Positions 56,279-64,000 of a DNA stretch of 64,000 nucleotides are shown one piece after another (position 1 is the first letter of the stretch; each line of letters begins with the position of its first letter). The notes below the pieces were generated by a model. That model was not told where the DNA came from, ran no database searches, and saw nothing but the letters and a program-made list of their open reading frames with translations. Position numbers and translations under genes: made by a program. Source of the DNA: Actinomycetota bacterium (lineage in GTDB: Bacteria; Actinomycetota; Acidimicrobiia; Acidimicrobiales; Ilumatobacteraceae); NCBI GenBank assembly GCA_005788815.1, contig SYAZ01000002.1, forward strand, positions 1 to 64,000. The letters are read 5' to 3'.

Positions 56279-58552
56279 CTATTCGCCGGGGCTAGCAGCT
56301 AACGGTGCGCTTTGTTCGGCTAAACGGCGCTCGCCGTTTTCCAATGCATCCATGAGGTGAATTGCAATGTCTGCAACTTTTACGGTGTCCTCTTCAGCAC
56401 CAGCAGCCTTCACACCATCGTCAAGCATGATGTAGCAGAAGGGGCATGCAGTGGCGACGCGACTTGCGCCTGTGCTGATTGCTTCTTGTGCACGTTCGTC
56501 ATTGACTTTGGTACCAATGGATTCTTCCATCCACATGCGAGCGCCACCAGCGCCGCAGCACATGCCTTGAGTGCCGTTACGTGGCATTTCAACAATTTGA
56601 ACACCCTTAATGGAACCAACAATCTTTCGAGGTGCTGAGTACACGTCGTTATGGCGACCTAAGTAGCACGAGTCGTGATACGTAATGCGATCTTCGAGTG
56701 ACGCGTTACGAATATCAAGCTTGCCCGAATCAATAAGGTGTTCGAGGAATTCACTGTGGTGAACCACTTCGTAGTTACCACCCAATTGTGGGTACTCGTT
56801 CTTCAATGTGTTGAAGCAGTGTGGGCATTGCGTAATGATCTTGCGCACGCCCATGCCGTTCAGCATTTCAATGTTCGGAATCGCAAGCATCTGGAAGAGG
56901 TATTCGTTTCCAGAACGACGAGCAGAGTCACCGGTACACATTTCGCTTGGCCCCAGAATGGCAACATCAATGTCTGCGCGATCGAGCAATTTGGCCATTG
57001 CTTGCGTAACTTTCTTGTTCTTGTCATCGAATGAACCAGCACAGCCCACCCAGTACAAATACTCGTGATTGAAAGCAGCACCCGGGTCGACAACTTCGAC
57101 ATTCAAGTCTTTGGCCCAATCGGCACGATCATCCTGGTTCATGCCCCAAGGGTTTCCTTGGTTTTCCATGGCACGGTATGCGTTGCCAAGTTCAGCAGGG
57201 AAGTTACTTTCCATGAGAGACAAGTAACGACGCATGTCAAGAATCTTGTCGAGGATTTCAATGTGGACGGGGCAAATCTCGTCGCATGCTTTGCATGTAG
57301 TGCACGCCCACACTTCTTCAGCGGTAATTCGTTCAAACAAAGAGTTCGCACCAATGGTGATTTCTGAATCAACGGAGAGTGGTGGGGAAACCATTCCGCC
57401 AGGCGCGTGAGAAGCCGTTGCGGCCATTACTTCGCCGGTCTTTAGAACAATTTCGCGAGGGTCAAGCGGCTTACCAGTTGCATGCGCGGGGCACACACTT
57501 GTGCAGCGACCACACATGGTGCAGGCATCGGTATCAAGCAATTGCTTCCACGTGAAATCTTCAACCACTGCAGCGCCAAAACTCTCAAGAGAAGTCTCGG
57601 TGAGGTTAGGCATCGCACGCATTGCACCCTTCGGACGATCACGATCCTTGAGGTACATGTTCAGTGGCGAAGTGAAGATGTGGCGCAACATGGTGATTGG
57701 CAACAAAGCCAAGAAGGCAATGAATGTAACAACGTGGGAGACCCACATTGCTTGATGCCAATTCTCTAATGCGTTGAGTGAAGACCCGTCGACTAACTGC
57801 GAAAGCGGGTAACCAATAAAGGACCAACTCTCAAACGACATGTCTTTTCCACCAGCGGTAGATACAGCGATGCGGAACATCTCTGCACCGAATCCGGTGA
57901 GGCCAATGGCCAACATGACACCAAGGATGATGCCGTGTTCTTTCTTGGTCTTAATGCGAATGCGATATGGCTGTTGCACGTAGCGACGAATAATGGCCCA
58001 CACAACACCAATGGTGAATACGAGTCCAGCGAAATCACCAACAAATACGTAGCCCTGGTATACGCCACCGTGGAGGAACTTCAGTGACTCGGGTAATTGG
58101 TGATCTAACTCAAGAACGGTGGTTACTCCGAGAAGAACAAGGAAACCGAAATACATCATGGAGTGCATGAGACCTGCAGCGCTGTCCCGCAACAACGTTC
58201 GCATGTAGACGCCGGCGCGGTAATCAGCAAGGCGTCGCTTTGCATTTTTTGGTGTTGTGCGACGGCGATCAGGTGCCCCACGTTCCCAGTTGCGAATGCG
58301 ATTAGCAAACTGGAAGGAACCCCACACCAACATTGCGGGAAGGATTGTGTAGAACGCAGCCTGTATCGGGCCTGGAATACCCTCGAAGACTTCACGGCTG
58401 ATTTCAGAAGTTCCGTGCCACTTTGTCAACTGCGGAACGATGCCCGAAAACAAAGTAAAAGTACCCATGCCGATGCCGATGGCTATCGAGAGTTGGTACG
58501 GGCGAAGGCGCTTGGGGGCCTTCTCGGTGGTGGGAGACGCGTTGCTACTCAT
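56279..58552 (-). CDS. Fused membrane cytochrome-b/NarI-like plus Fe-S/CCG-domain oxidoreductase (heterodisulfide reductase-related, FadF-like)
   Basis: Multiple N-terminal TMs; CTMCGRCTSVCP and CTTCKACDEICP ferredoxin motifs; CPHCFNTLKNEYP and MCCGAGGARMWMEE CCG motifs. Confidence 0.88.
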   Translation of the reverse strand: MSSNASPTTEKAPKRLRPYQLSIAIGIGMGTFTLFSGIVPQLTKWHGTSEISREVFEGIPGPIQAAFYTILPAMLVWGSFQFANRIRNWERGAPDRRRTTPKNAKRRLADYRAGVYMRTLLRDSAAGLMHSMMYFGFLVLLGVTTVLELDHQLPESLKFLHGGVYQGYVFVGDFAGLVFTIGVVWAIIRRYVQQPYRIRIKTKKEHGIILGVMLAIGLTGFGAEMFRIAVSTAGGKDMSFESWSFIGYPLSQLVDGSSLNALENWHQAMWVSHVVTFIAFLALLPITMLRHIFTSPLNMYLKDRDRPKGAMRAMPNLTETSLESFGAAVVEDFTWKQLLDTDACTMCGRCTSVCPAHATGKPLDPREIVLKTGEVMAATASHAPGGMVSPPLSVDSEITIGANSLFERITAEEVWACTTCKACDEICPVHIEILDKILDMRRYLSLMESNFPAELGNAYRAMENQGNPWGMNQDDRADWAKDLNVEVVDPGAAFNHEYLYWVGCAGSFDDKNKKVTQAMAKLLDRADIDVAILGPSEMCTGDSARRSGNEYLFQMLAIPNIEMLNGMGVRKIITQCPHCFNTLKNEYPQLGGNYEVVHHSEFLEHLIDSGKLDIRNASLEDRITYHDSCYLGRHNDVYSAPRKIVGSIKGVQIVEMPRNGTQGMCCGAGGARMWMEESIGTKVNDERAQEAISTGASRVATACPFCYIMLDDGVKAAGAEEDTVKVADIAIHLMDALENGERRLAEQSAPLAASPGE

Positions 58553-58627
58553 GCGTCTATAACGCTAGTGGTCGCAGGGGCTAAGAACCCGACCCGTCAA
58601 AGAGTTATGGCTCTAAAAGATGTGAAA

Positions 58628-59053
58628 TCAGCCGTAGTGGGCGCGGTCAAGTTCGCGTACTCGGGTGGCCAAAGCCTTGAGCAACTTGCGAGAGATCGCT
58701 GGGATGTTTTCAATGGCGCCCTTGAGGGCACGCTCGGAAACAACGAGCAGGCGAACGTCGGTGTCGGCAATGACTGCAGCTGTGCGTGGACCATGGTCGA
58801 GCAACGACAATTCGCCGACAACGGAGCCAGCTTTGGCAGTGCCAATCTTTTTGCCGTTGCGCTTTACAGTCGCGGAACCTTCCAAGATGACGTAGGCCTC
58901 ACGACCAGTTTGTCCTTGGTCCATGATGATGGTGCCAGCTTTGAGGACTCGCTCGGAGGAATTCTTCACTACGAGACCGAGTTCTTTTGGAGAGCATTCG
59001 GAGAACAATGCAATGTTGCGAAGGTGATCAACTGAGGTTTTTGTGCTTGCCAT
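58628..59053 (-). CDS. Cyclic nucleotide-binding (Crp-like effector) domain protein without DNA-binding domain
   Basis: LRNIALFSECSPKELGLVVKNSSERVLKAGTIIMDQGQTGREAYVILEGSATVKRNGKKIGTAKAGSVVGELSLLDHGPRTAAVIADTDVRLLVVS. Confidence 0.88.
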   Translation of the reverse strand: MASTKTSVDHLRNIALFSECSPKELGLVVKNSSERVLKAGTIIMDQGQTGREAYVILEGSATVKRNGKKIGTAKAGSVVGELSLLDHGPRTAAVIADTDVRLLVVSERALKGAIENIPAISRKLLKALATRVRELDRAHYG

Positions 59054-59098
59054 GTGCATAAGTGTACGCCAATTTGGAGCGCACATTTATCATTGTGA

Positions 59099-59872
59099 CT
59101 AATGCGACTTTGCTTGGTTCGCAACACCTTCAATAGCAGCACGAATCTTTTCTTGGTCACCGAGATACGACACATTTTCAATCTGCAGTGAGTCAGACAA
59201 CGTGTATAAACGGGGCACTCCTGTTGGGATATTGAGCTCTGCAATGTCTGCTTCCGAGATGCCCTCAAGGGCCATCACCAATGCGCGTAGTGAGTTGCCG
59301 TGTGCTGCAATTAGGACATTCATCCCAGCCCGAAGTTGGGGCACCACGGTCTCATGGAAATGGGGGACAACGCGCTCCACCACATCTTTGAGGCATTCAG
59401 TGGCGGGCAATAACGCCGGATCAATAAAGCGGTACCGAGAATCGGTGGCTGGATGCTCGGGGCTACTGCTATCAACGGGTGGTGGTGGCACATCGAAACT
59501 GCGACGCCACACCTTGGTTTGTGCCTCGCCATGCTGCTCGGTGGTGGCCTTCTTGTCCAGACCCTGCAAAGCCCCGTAATGGCGCTCGTTCCATTTCCAG
59601 TGTCGTTGCACGGGGAGCCACACCTGGCCCATGCCATTGAGGGCAAGGTGGCAGGTCATGACAGCGCGAGTCAGTAAAGAGGTATGGGCTACATCGAAAC
59701 TCAGGCCTGCCTCGGCCATAACGGTGCCAGCTGCGGCTGCTTCTTCTAGGCCTTGGGCCGAGAGGGGCACATCGTGCCAGCCAGTAAAGAGGTTCAGTTC
59801 GTTCCACGTGCTTTGGCCGTGGCGTAAGAGGACAAGTTTTCCGAGCACGTTGTCATCGTATGCCGAACCCAT
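59099..59872 (-). CDS. gpmA: 2,3-bisphosphoglycerate-dependent phosphoglycerate mutase
   Basis: LVLLRHGQSTWNELNLFTGWHDVPLSAQGLEEA; ERHYGALQGLDK; LIAAHGNSLRALV. Confidence 0.95.
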   Translation of the reverse strand: MGSAYDDNVLGKLVLLRHGQSTWNELNLFTGWHDVPLSAQGLEEAAAAGTVMAEAGLSFDVAHTSLLTRAVMTCHLALNGMGQVWLPVQRHWKWNERHYGALQGLDKKATTEQHGEAQTKVWRRSFDVPPPPVDSSSPEHPATDSRYRFIDPALLPATECLKDVVERVVPHFHETVVPQLRAGMNVLIAAHGNSLRALVMALEGISEADIAELNIPTGVPRLYTLSDSLQIENVSYLGDQEKIRAAIEGVANQAKSH

Positions 59873-59900
59873 TGATACGGCGAAACAAGGCTTATGTCAG

Positions 59901-59925
59901 AAGTTGAGTGTAGTTATATCAACTT
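59901..59925. promoter_or_regulatory. HAIR-like inverted repeat upstream of dnaK (AAGTTGA-N11-TCAACTT)
   Basis: Perfect 7-bp arms; GTTGAGT-N7-TATCAAC register partly resembles HspR box CTTGAGT-N7-ACTCAAG. Confidence 0.6.
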
Positions 59926-60025
59926 TTCTGATAGGTAGGTTGTTATCTAGCCTGAGTCCCCTTATTCTGACGGTACCCCCGCTCTGGCGCCCCCCGGCAG
60001 AGCACATACAAGAGGAGTCATCATC

Positions 60026-61858
60026 ATGGCAAAAGCAGTCGGCATTGACCTTGGAACCACCAACTCAGTTGTGTCAGTTCTTGAAGCAGGCGAACCAGTT
60101 GTTATTCCAAACGCAGAAGGCGCACGCACCACACCATCCATCGTGGCCTTTTCAAAGTCCGGCGAAGTTCTCGTTGGAGAAGTGGCAAAGCGTCAAGCCA
60201 TCACCAACCCCGATCGCACATTTCGCAGCGTGAAGCGCGAGATGGGTAAGTCATGGACATCACCCGACATTGACGGCAAGAAGTACACAGCACAAGAAAT
60301 CAGTGCGCGCACACTCATGAAGTTGAAGCGCGACGCAGAGGCATATCTTGGCGACACCGTTACCGATGCAGTTATCACAGTTCCTGCTTATTGGGGCGAC
60401 GCAGAACGTACCGCCACAAAAGAAGCGGGCGCTATTGCTGGCCTGAATGTATTGCGCATCATTAACGAGCCAACCGCTGCAGCACTTGCATACGGCTTAG
60501 AAAAGTCTTCGCAAGACGAAATCATTTTGGTATTCGACCTTGGTGGCGGAACATTCGACGTTTCAGTTCTTGAAATTGGTGACGGCGTGTTTGAAGTACG
60601 CAGCACTGATGGTGACAAAGTCCTCGGTGGTGACGACTGGGACCAACGCATCATTGATTGGTTGACACAGCAGTTCAAGAGCGCACACGGCATCGACTTG
60701 GCACAAGATCGTATGGCAGTACAGCGCCTCAAGGAAGCTGCTGAAAAAGCAAAGATTGAGTTGTCGCAAACACAACAGACACAAATCAACTTGCCGTTCA
60801 TTACAGCAACTGCTGAAGGTCCATTGCACCTCGACGAGCAACTCACTCGTTCAAAGTTCCAAGAGATGACAGCAGATCTTGTAGAGCGTTGCCGCGTGAA
60901 GTTTGATTCGGTCATTAAAGATGCCGGCCTCACTACCGCACAGATCAATCACGTCATCCTTGTTGGCGGTTCAACTCGTATGCCAGCAGTGCAAGACCTC
61001 GTGCAGAGCCTCACTGGCAAAGAGCCCAACAAGTCTGTAAACCCAGACGAAGTTGTTGCTGTTGGCGCAGCAATTCAGGCCGGTGTTCTGAAGGGCGACG
61101 TAAAGGATGTTCTTCTCCTCGACGTGACTCCATTGTCTTTGGGAATTGAAACCAAAGGCGGCGTGATGACCAAACTCATCGAGCGCAACACCACTATCCC
61201 AACGCGTCGTACCGAGGTGTTTACTACCGCTGAAGACAATCAACCATCTGTAGAAATCAATGTTCTACAAGGTGAGCGTGAAATGGCTAGTTACAACCAG
61301 TCATTGGGCACTTTCACATTGGCCGACTTGCCTGCTGCAACACGTGGAACTCCACAAATCGAAGTCACTTTCGACATTGATGCCAACGGCATTGTGCAGG
61401 TTTCAGCAAAAGACCGTGCTACTGGTAAGGACAACTCGCTTGTCATCACCAGCTCGTCTTCTCTCAGCAAAGACAAGATCGAAGAGATGATTCGCGATGC
61501 AGAGGCTCACGCAGAAGACGACAAGCGTCGTCGTGATGAAGCCGAAGTGCGCAACAATGCAGACTCTCTTGTGTATCAAACCGAGAAAGTATTGCGTGAG
61601 CAGGGAGACCAAGTTGCTGCTGATGAAAAGCAAGCAGTGGAAGGCCCCCTTGCTGAACTGAAGACCGCTATTGCCGGAAACGACATCGACAAGATCAAGT
61701 CAGCTACCGAAACACTTATGGGTGTCAGCCAAGCTTTCACTCAGAAGCTCTATGAAGCTGCAGCACGTGACAGTGATGCAGCTGGAACATCTGCTTCTGG
61801 TGCGTCAGCAACTAACGATGACGACATCGTTGATGCTGAAATCGTGGACGAGCAGTAA
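60026..61858 (+). CDS. dnaK: Chaperone DnaK (Hsp70)
   Basis: [41 protein letters not shown]. Confidence 0.98.
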   Translation: MAKAVGIDLGTTNSVVSVLEAGEPVVIPNAEGARTTPSIVAFSKSGEVLVGEVAKRQAITNPDRTFRSVKREMGKSWTSPDIDGKKYTAQEISARTLMKLKRDAEAYLGDTVTDAVITVPAYWGDAERTATKEAGAIAGLNVLRIINEPTAAALAYGLEKSSQDEIILVFDLGGGTFDVSVLEIGDGVFEVRSTDGDKVLGGDDWDQRIIDWLTQQFKSAHGIDLAQDRMAVQRLKEAAEKAKIELSQTQQTQINLPFITATAEGPLHLDEQLTRSKFQEMTADLVERCRVKFDSVIKDAGLTTAQINHVILVGGSTRMPAVQDLVQSLTGKEPNKSVNPDEVVAVGAAIQAGVLKGDVKDVLLLDVTPLSLGIETKGGVMTKLIERNTTIPTRRTEVFTTAEDNQPSVEINVLQGEREMASYNQSLGTFTLADLPAATRGTPQIEVTFDIDANGIVQVSAKDRATGKDNSLVITSSSSLSKDKIEEMIRDAEAHAEDDKRRRDEAEVRNNADSLVYQTEKVLREQGDQVAADEKQAVEGPLAELKTAIAGNDIDKIKSATETLMGVSQAFTQKLYEAAARDSDAAGTSASGASATNDDDIVDAEIVDEQ

Positions 61859-61861
61859 GAC

Positions 61862-62386
61862 ATGTCAGACGAAAGTTCGGAACAGCCACTCGAGTCGCCA
61901 GACGACAGTGAGCTGTCCACGCCATCACTCGATGATGTTGTTCCAGACGACGCATCTGAACTAATCGAGCATGACATCAATGCGCTGGTTGCAGAACGTG
62001 ATCAGTTCAAAGACATTGCGCTTCGTCTGCAGGCAGATTTTGAGAATTACAAGAAGCGTGTCAACTCTCAGTTATCCGACGAAACAAATCGCGCCACTGG
62101 GCGCCTTGTGGAATCGATGCTTTCTGTTCTCGATGCATGTGAAGCTGCATATATCCATGGGGTAGAAGGTGTTGAACCTATTTGGTCAGCATTAATTAAA
62201 ACATTGGAAAAGCAAGGCCTTGTTGCACTCGATCTTCTTGACAAGCCATTCGACCCTGCGAATGCTGAAGCAGTAGTTCATGAAGAGGGCGACGGTGGTG
62301 AGCCTGTTGTCGTGGAAGTGTTGCGTACCGGTTATGAGTGGAAAGGCCGCGTTTTGCGCGCAGCCATGGTGAAGGTGAAGGGGTAG
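61862..62386 (+). CDS. grpE: GrpE nucleotide exchange factor
   Basis: DIALRLQADFENYKKRVNSQLSDE; VVVEVLRTGYEWKGRVLRAAMVKV; operon position. Confidence 0.95.
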   Translation: MSDESSEQPLESPDDSELSTPSLDDVVPDDASELIEHDINALVAERDQFKDIALRLQADFENYKKRVNSQLSDETNRATGRLVESMLSVLDACEAAYIHGVEGVEPIWSALIKTLEKQGLVALDLLDKPFDPANAEAVVHEEGDGGEPVVVEVLRTGYEWKGRVLRAAMVKVKG

Positions 62387-62389
62387 GCA

Positions 62390-63490
62390 TTGGCTGCCCA
62401 ACGCGAGTGGTTTGAAAAGGACTACTACGCAGTTCTTGGGGTGTCGAAAGATGCCACTGACAAGGAAATCACCAAGGCATATCGACGTCTTGCGCGTCAG
62501 TATCACCCCGATGCAAATCCAGGTGACACCGCCGCAGAGAACAAGTTCAAAGATATTTCTGCGGCGTATGACGTTGTAGGAGATGAAACCAAGCGCACTG
62601 AGTACGACGAAGTGCGTCGCATGGGACCAATGGGCGGCCCTGGTGGTGCGCAGAATTTTTCATTCGACATGGGTGGCGATGGCTTAGGCGACATTCTTGG
62701 TCAAATGTTTGGACGCTCTGGTGGCCGTCGCGGCGCTTCGGGTGCTGGCCCACAACGCGGCAAAGACATTGCAACAACTCTCACTCTCGATTTCGTCGAC
62801 GCAGCGCACGGCCTCACCACTTCGTTGCACCTCACCGCAGATGCACAATGCGGTTCGTGTTCTGGTTCTGGTGCGCGACCAGGAACATCTCCTAAAACCT
62901 GCAGTTCATGTGGTGGTCGCGGCAGTGTTGCAGACAATCAAGGAATGTTTTCTTTTTCTCAGCCATGTCGTTTGTGCGGTGGTGCTGGTTCCACAATTGA
63001 GTTTCCATGCTCTACATGTCGCGGTTCTGGAATTGAGCGACGTCCACGTGAAGTAAACGTGCGCATTCCTGCTGGCGTAGATAACGGACAAAAGATTCGC
63101 TTGAAGGGCAGGGGCACACCTGGTCGTAATGGCGGTCCGGCTGGTGATCTGTTTGTTGAGTGTGTTGTTACACCGCACCCATTGTTTGCACGCGAGGGTC
63201 TGAATTTGCTGACTCGCGTCGCTGTTTCATTTACCGAGGCCGTTCTTGGCGCAACTATTTCCGTACCCACACTTGAGGGCGCGGAGGTATCGCTGAAGTT
63301 AAAGCCCGGAACTCAATCTGGCTCACGGCATCGTGTGAAATCCAAGGGTATTGAAACGGCTAAAAATACAGGTGACCTCATTGTCACTGTCGATGTTGCC
63401 GTGCCCACCACTTTGTCTTCCGACGAACGCACGGCAGTGGAAGCACTGCATGAAGTCTTGTCATCACCACGCAGAAAGGCACAGTCATGA
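62390..63490 (+). CDS. dnaJ: Chaperone DnaJ
   Basis: DYYAVLGVSKDATDKEITKAYRRLARQYHPDANPGD; four CxxCxGxG-type motifs. Confidence 0.96.
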   Translation: MAAQREWFEKDYYAVLGVSKDATDKEITKAYRRLARQYHPDANPGDTAAENKFKDISAAYDVVGDETKRTEYDEVRRMGPMGGPGGAQNFSFDMGGDGLGDILGQMFGRSGGRRGASGAGPQRGKDIATTLTLDFVDAAHGLTTSLHLTADAQCGSCSGSGARPGTSPKTCSSCGGRGSVADNQGMFSFSQPCRLCGGAGSTIEFPCSTCRGSGIERRPREVNVRIPAGVDNGQKIRLKGRGTPGRNGGPAGDLFVECVVTPHPLFAREGLNLLTRVAVSFTEAVLGATISVPTLEGAEVSLKLKPGTQSGSRHRVKSKGIETAKNTGDLIVTVDVAVPTTLSSDERTAVEALHEVLSSPRRKAQS

Positions 63491-63879
63491 GTACGGATCG
63501 AATTCAAGCCGTGTATGTCATTTCTGTGGCTGCTGAATTAGCGGGCATGCATCCGCAAACGTTGCGCATTTATGAGCGCCGTGGCTTATTGACGCCGGCT
63601 CGTACCAATGGTGGTAACCGTCGGTACAGCGATGCCGACATTGAGCGCTTGCGTCGCATTGCAGAGCTTGCTGCAACCGGAATGAATCTTGAAGGCATCC
63701 GTCATGTCATGTCTCTCGAACAAGAAGTAGTGCGCCTTCGCAGTGAAGTTGAACAATTGCGCCAAGGCCTGATGCACGCCATTCGTGAAATTGAAAACCG
63801 TGGCGGCGCGCTTGTGCCACTGCGTCAGACCATTGCCCGTTTCGGCGAGCGCCCCAGCATTTTTGACCCGAATCGTTAA
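63487..63879 (+). CDS. hspR: MerR-family heat-shock repressor HspR
   Basis: VYVISVAAELAGMHPQTLRIYERRGLLTPARTNGGNRRYSDADIERLRRI. Confidence 0.94.
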   Translation: MSTDRIQAVYVISVAAELAGMHPQTLRIYERRGLLTPARTNGGNRRYSDADIERLRRIAELAATGMNLEGIRHVMSLEQEVVRLRSEVEQLRQGLMHAIREIENRGGALVPLRQTIARFGERPSIFDPNR

Positions 63880-63892
63880 TTGAGGAATCGCT

Positions 63893-64000
63893 ATGGCAAT
63901 TGACCCAAAAAAATGGACAACTAAAACAACAGAAGCAATAGCTGCTGCTGGCGACCAAACGCGTGCAAACGGAAACCCTGAAGTAACTCCAGACCATGTG
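63893..64000 (+). CDS. clpB: ClpB disaggregase, N-terminal fragment truncated by window edge
   Basis: MAIDPKKWTTKTTEAIAAAGDQTRANGNPEVTPDHV resembles Clp N-domain; position after hspR. Confidence 0.85.
   Translation, partial: MAIDPKKWTTKTTEAIAAAGDQTRANGNPEVTPDHV

Noticed and set aside
57540-57560. CCACGTGAAATC as a further parS site
   Set aside because: Only a half-site inside coding sequence; lacks the palindromic TGTTTC arm
58163-59035. 290-aa plus ORF spanning two genes
   Set aside because: Antisense to the Fe-S oxidoreductase and cNMP-binding genes; no domain signature
1-64000. CRISPR arrays, insertion sequences, prophage genes, rRNA operons, BGC-type megasynthases
   Set aside because: No repeat-spacer pattern, transposase/integrase motif, phage structural gene, rRNA sequence or PKS/NRPS domain was recognised in the ORFs or intergenic sequence

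Overview
This 64 kb window is a gene-dense bacterial chromosome segment spanning the dnaA/dnaN/gyrBA replication-origin neighbourhood. The gene order (fhaB-PP2C-ftsW-pbpA-pknB-pabA-crgA; DLW-39-like sORF/tRNA-Ile/DUF3566/gyrA/gyrB/DUF721/recF/dnaN/dnaA; rpmH-rnpA-yidD-yidC-jag-rsmG-parA-parB; cwlM-like/trxA/trxB/ECF sigma/DUF6049/pcnA; rpsF-ssb-rpsR-rplI-dnaB; dnaK-grpE-dnaJ-hspR-clpB) indicates Actinomycetota. Thr-rich linkers and general character make Acidimicrobiia plausible, but I did not prove it. Most of the window is conserved core genome. I found no CRISPR array, prophage, transposon, rRNA operon or clear multi-gene defence island. The observations most worth following up are: (1) a CwlM-like amidase-fold protein that appears to have lost all recognisable Zn-ligand motifs, in a trx-sigma-pcnA locus where murJ is absent and a stand-alone kinase with a MurJ-kinase-like C-terminal domain sits in its place; (2) three consensus DnaA boxes in the convergent parB/cwlM-like intergenic gap, plus a second DnaA-box cluster upstream of dnaB; (3) three parS sites upstream of parA; (4) a Doc-family toxin paired with a ribbon-helix-helix antitoxin, preceded by a 10-bp direct-repeat operator candidate, inserted in the pknB-pabA cell-division locus; (5) an sORF missing from the ORF track (DLW-39-like); (6) an ECF sigma ORF whose conserved N-terminus has no canonical start codon; (7) a bS18 protein with a long acidic tail; (8) a cytosolic GH84-type enzyme; (9) a secreted HExxH protein with a 20-Thr linker.
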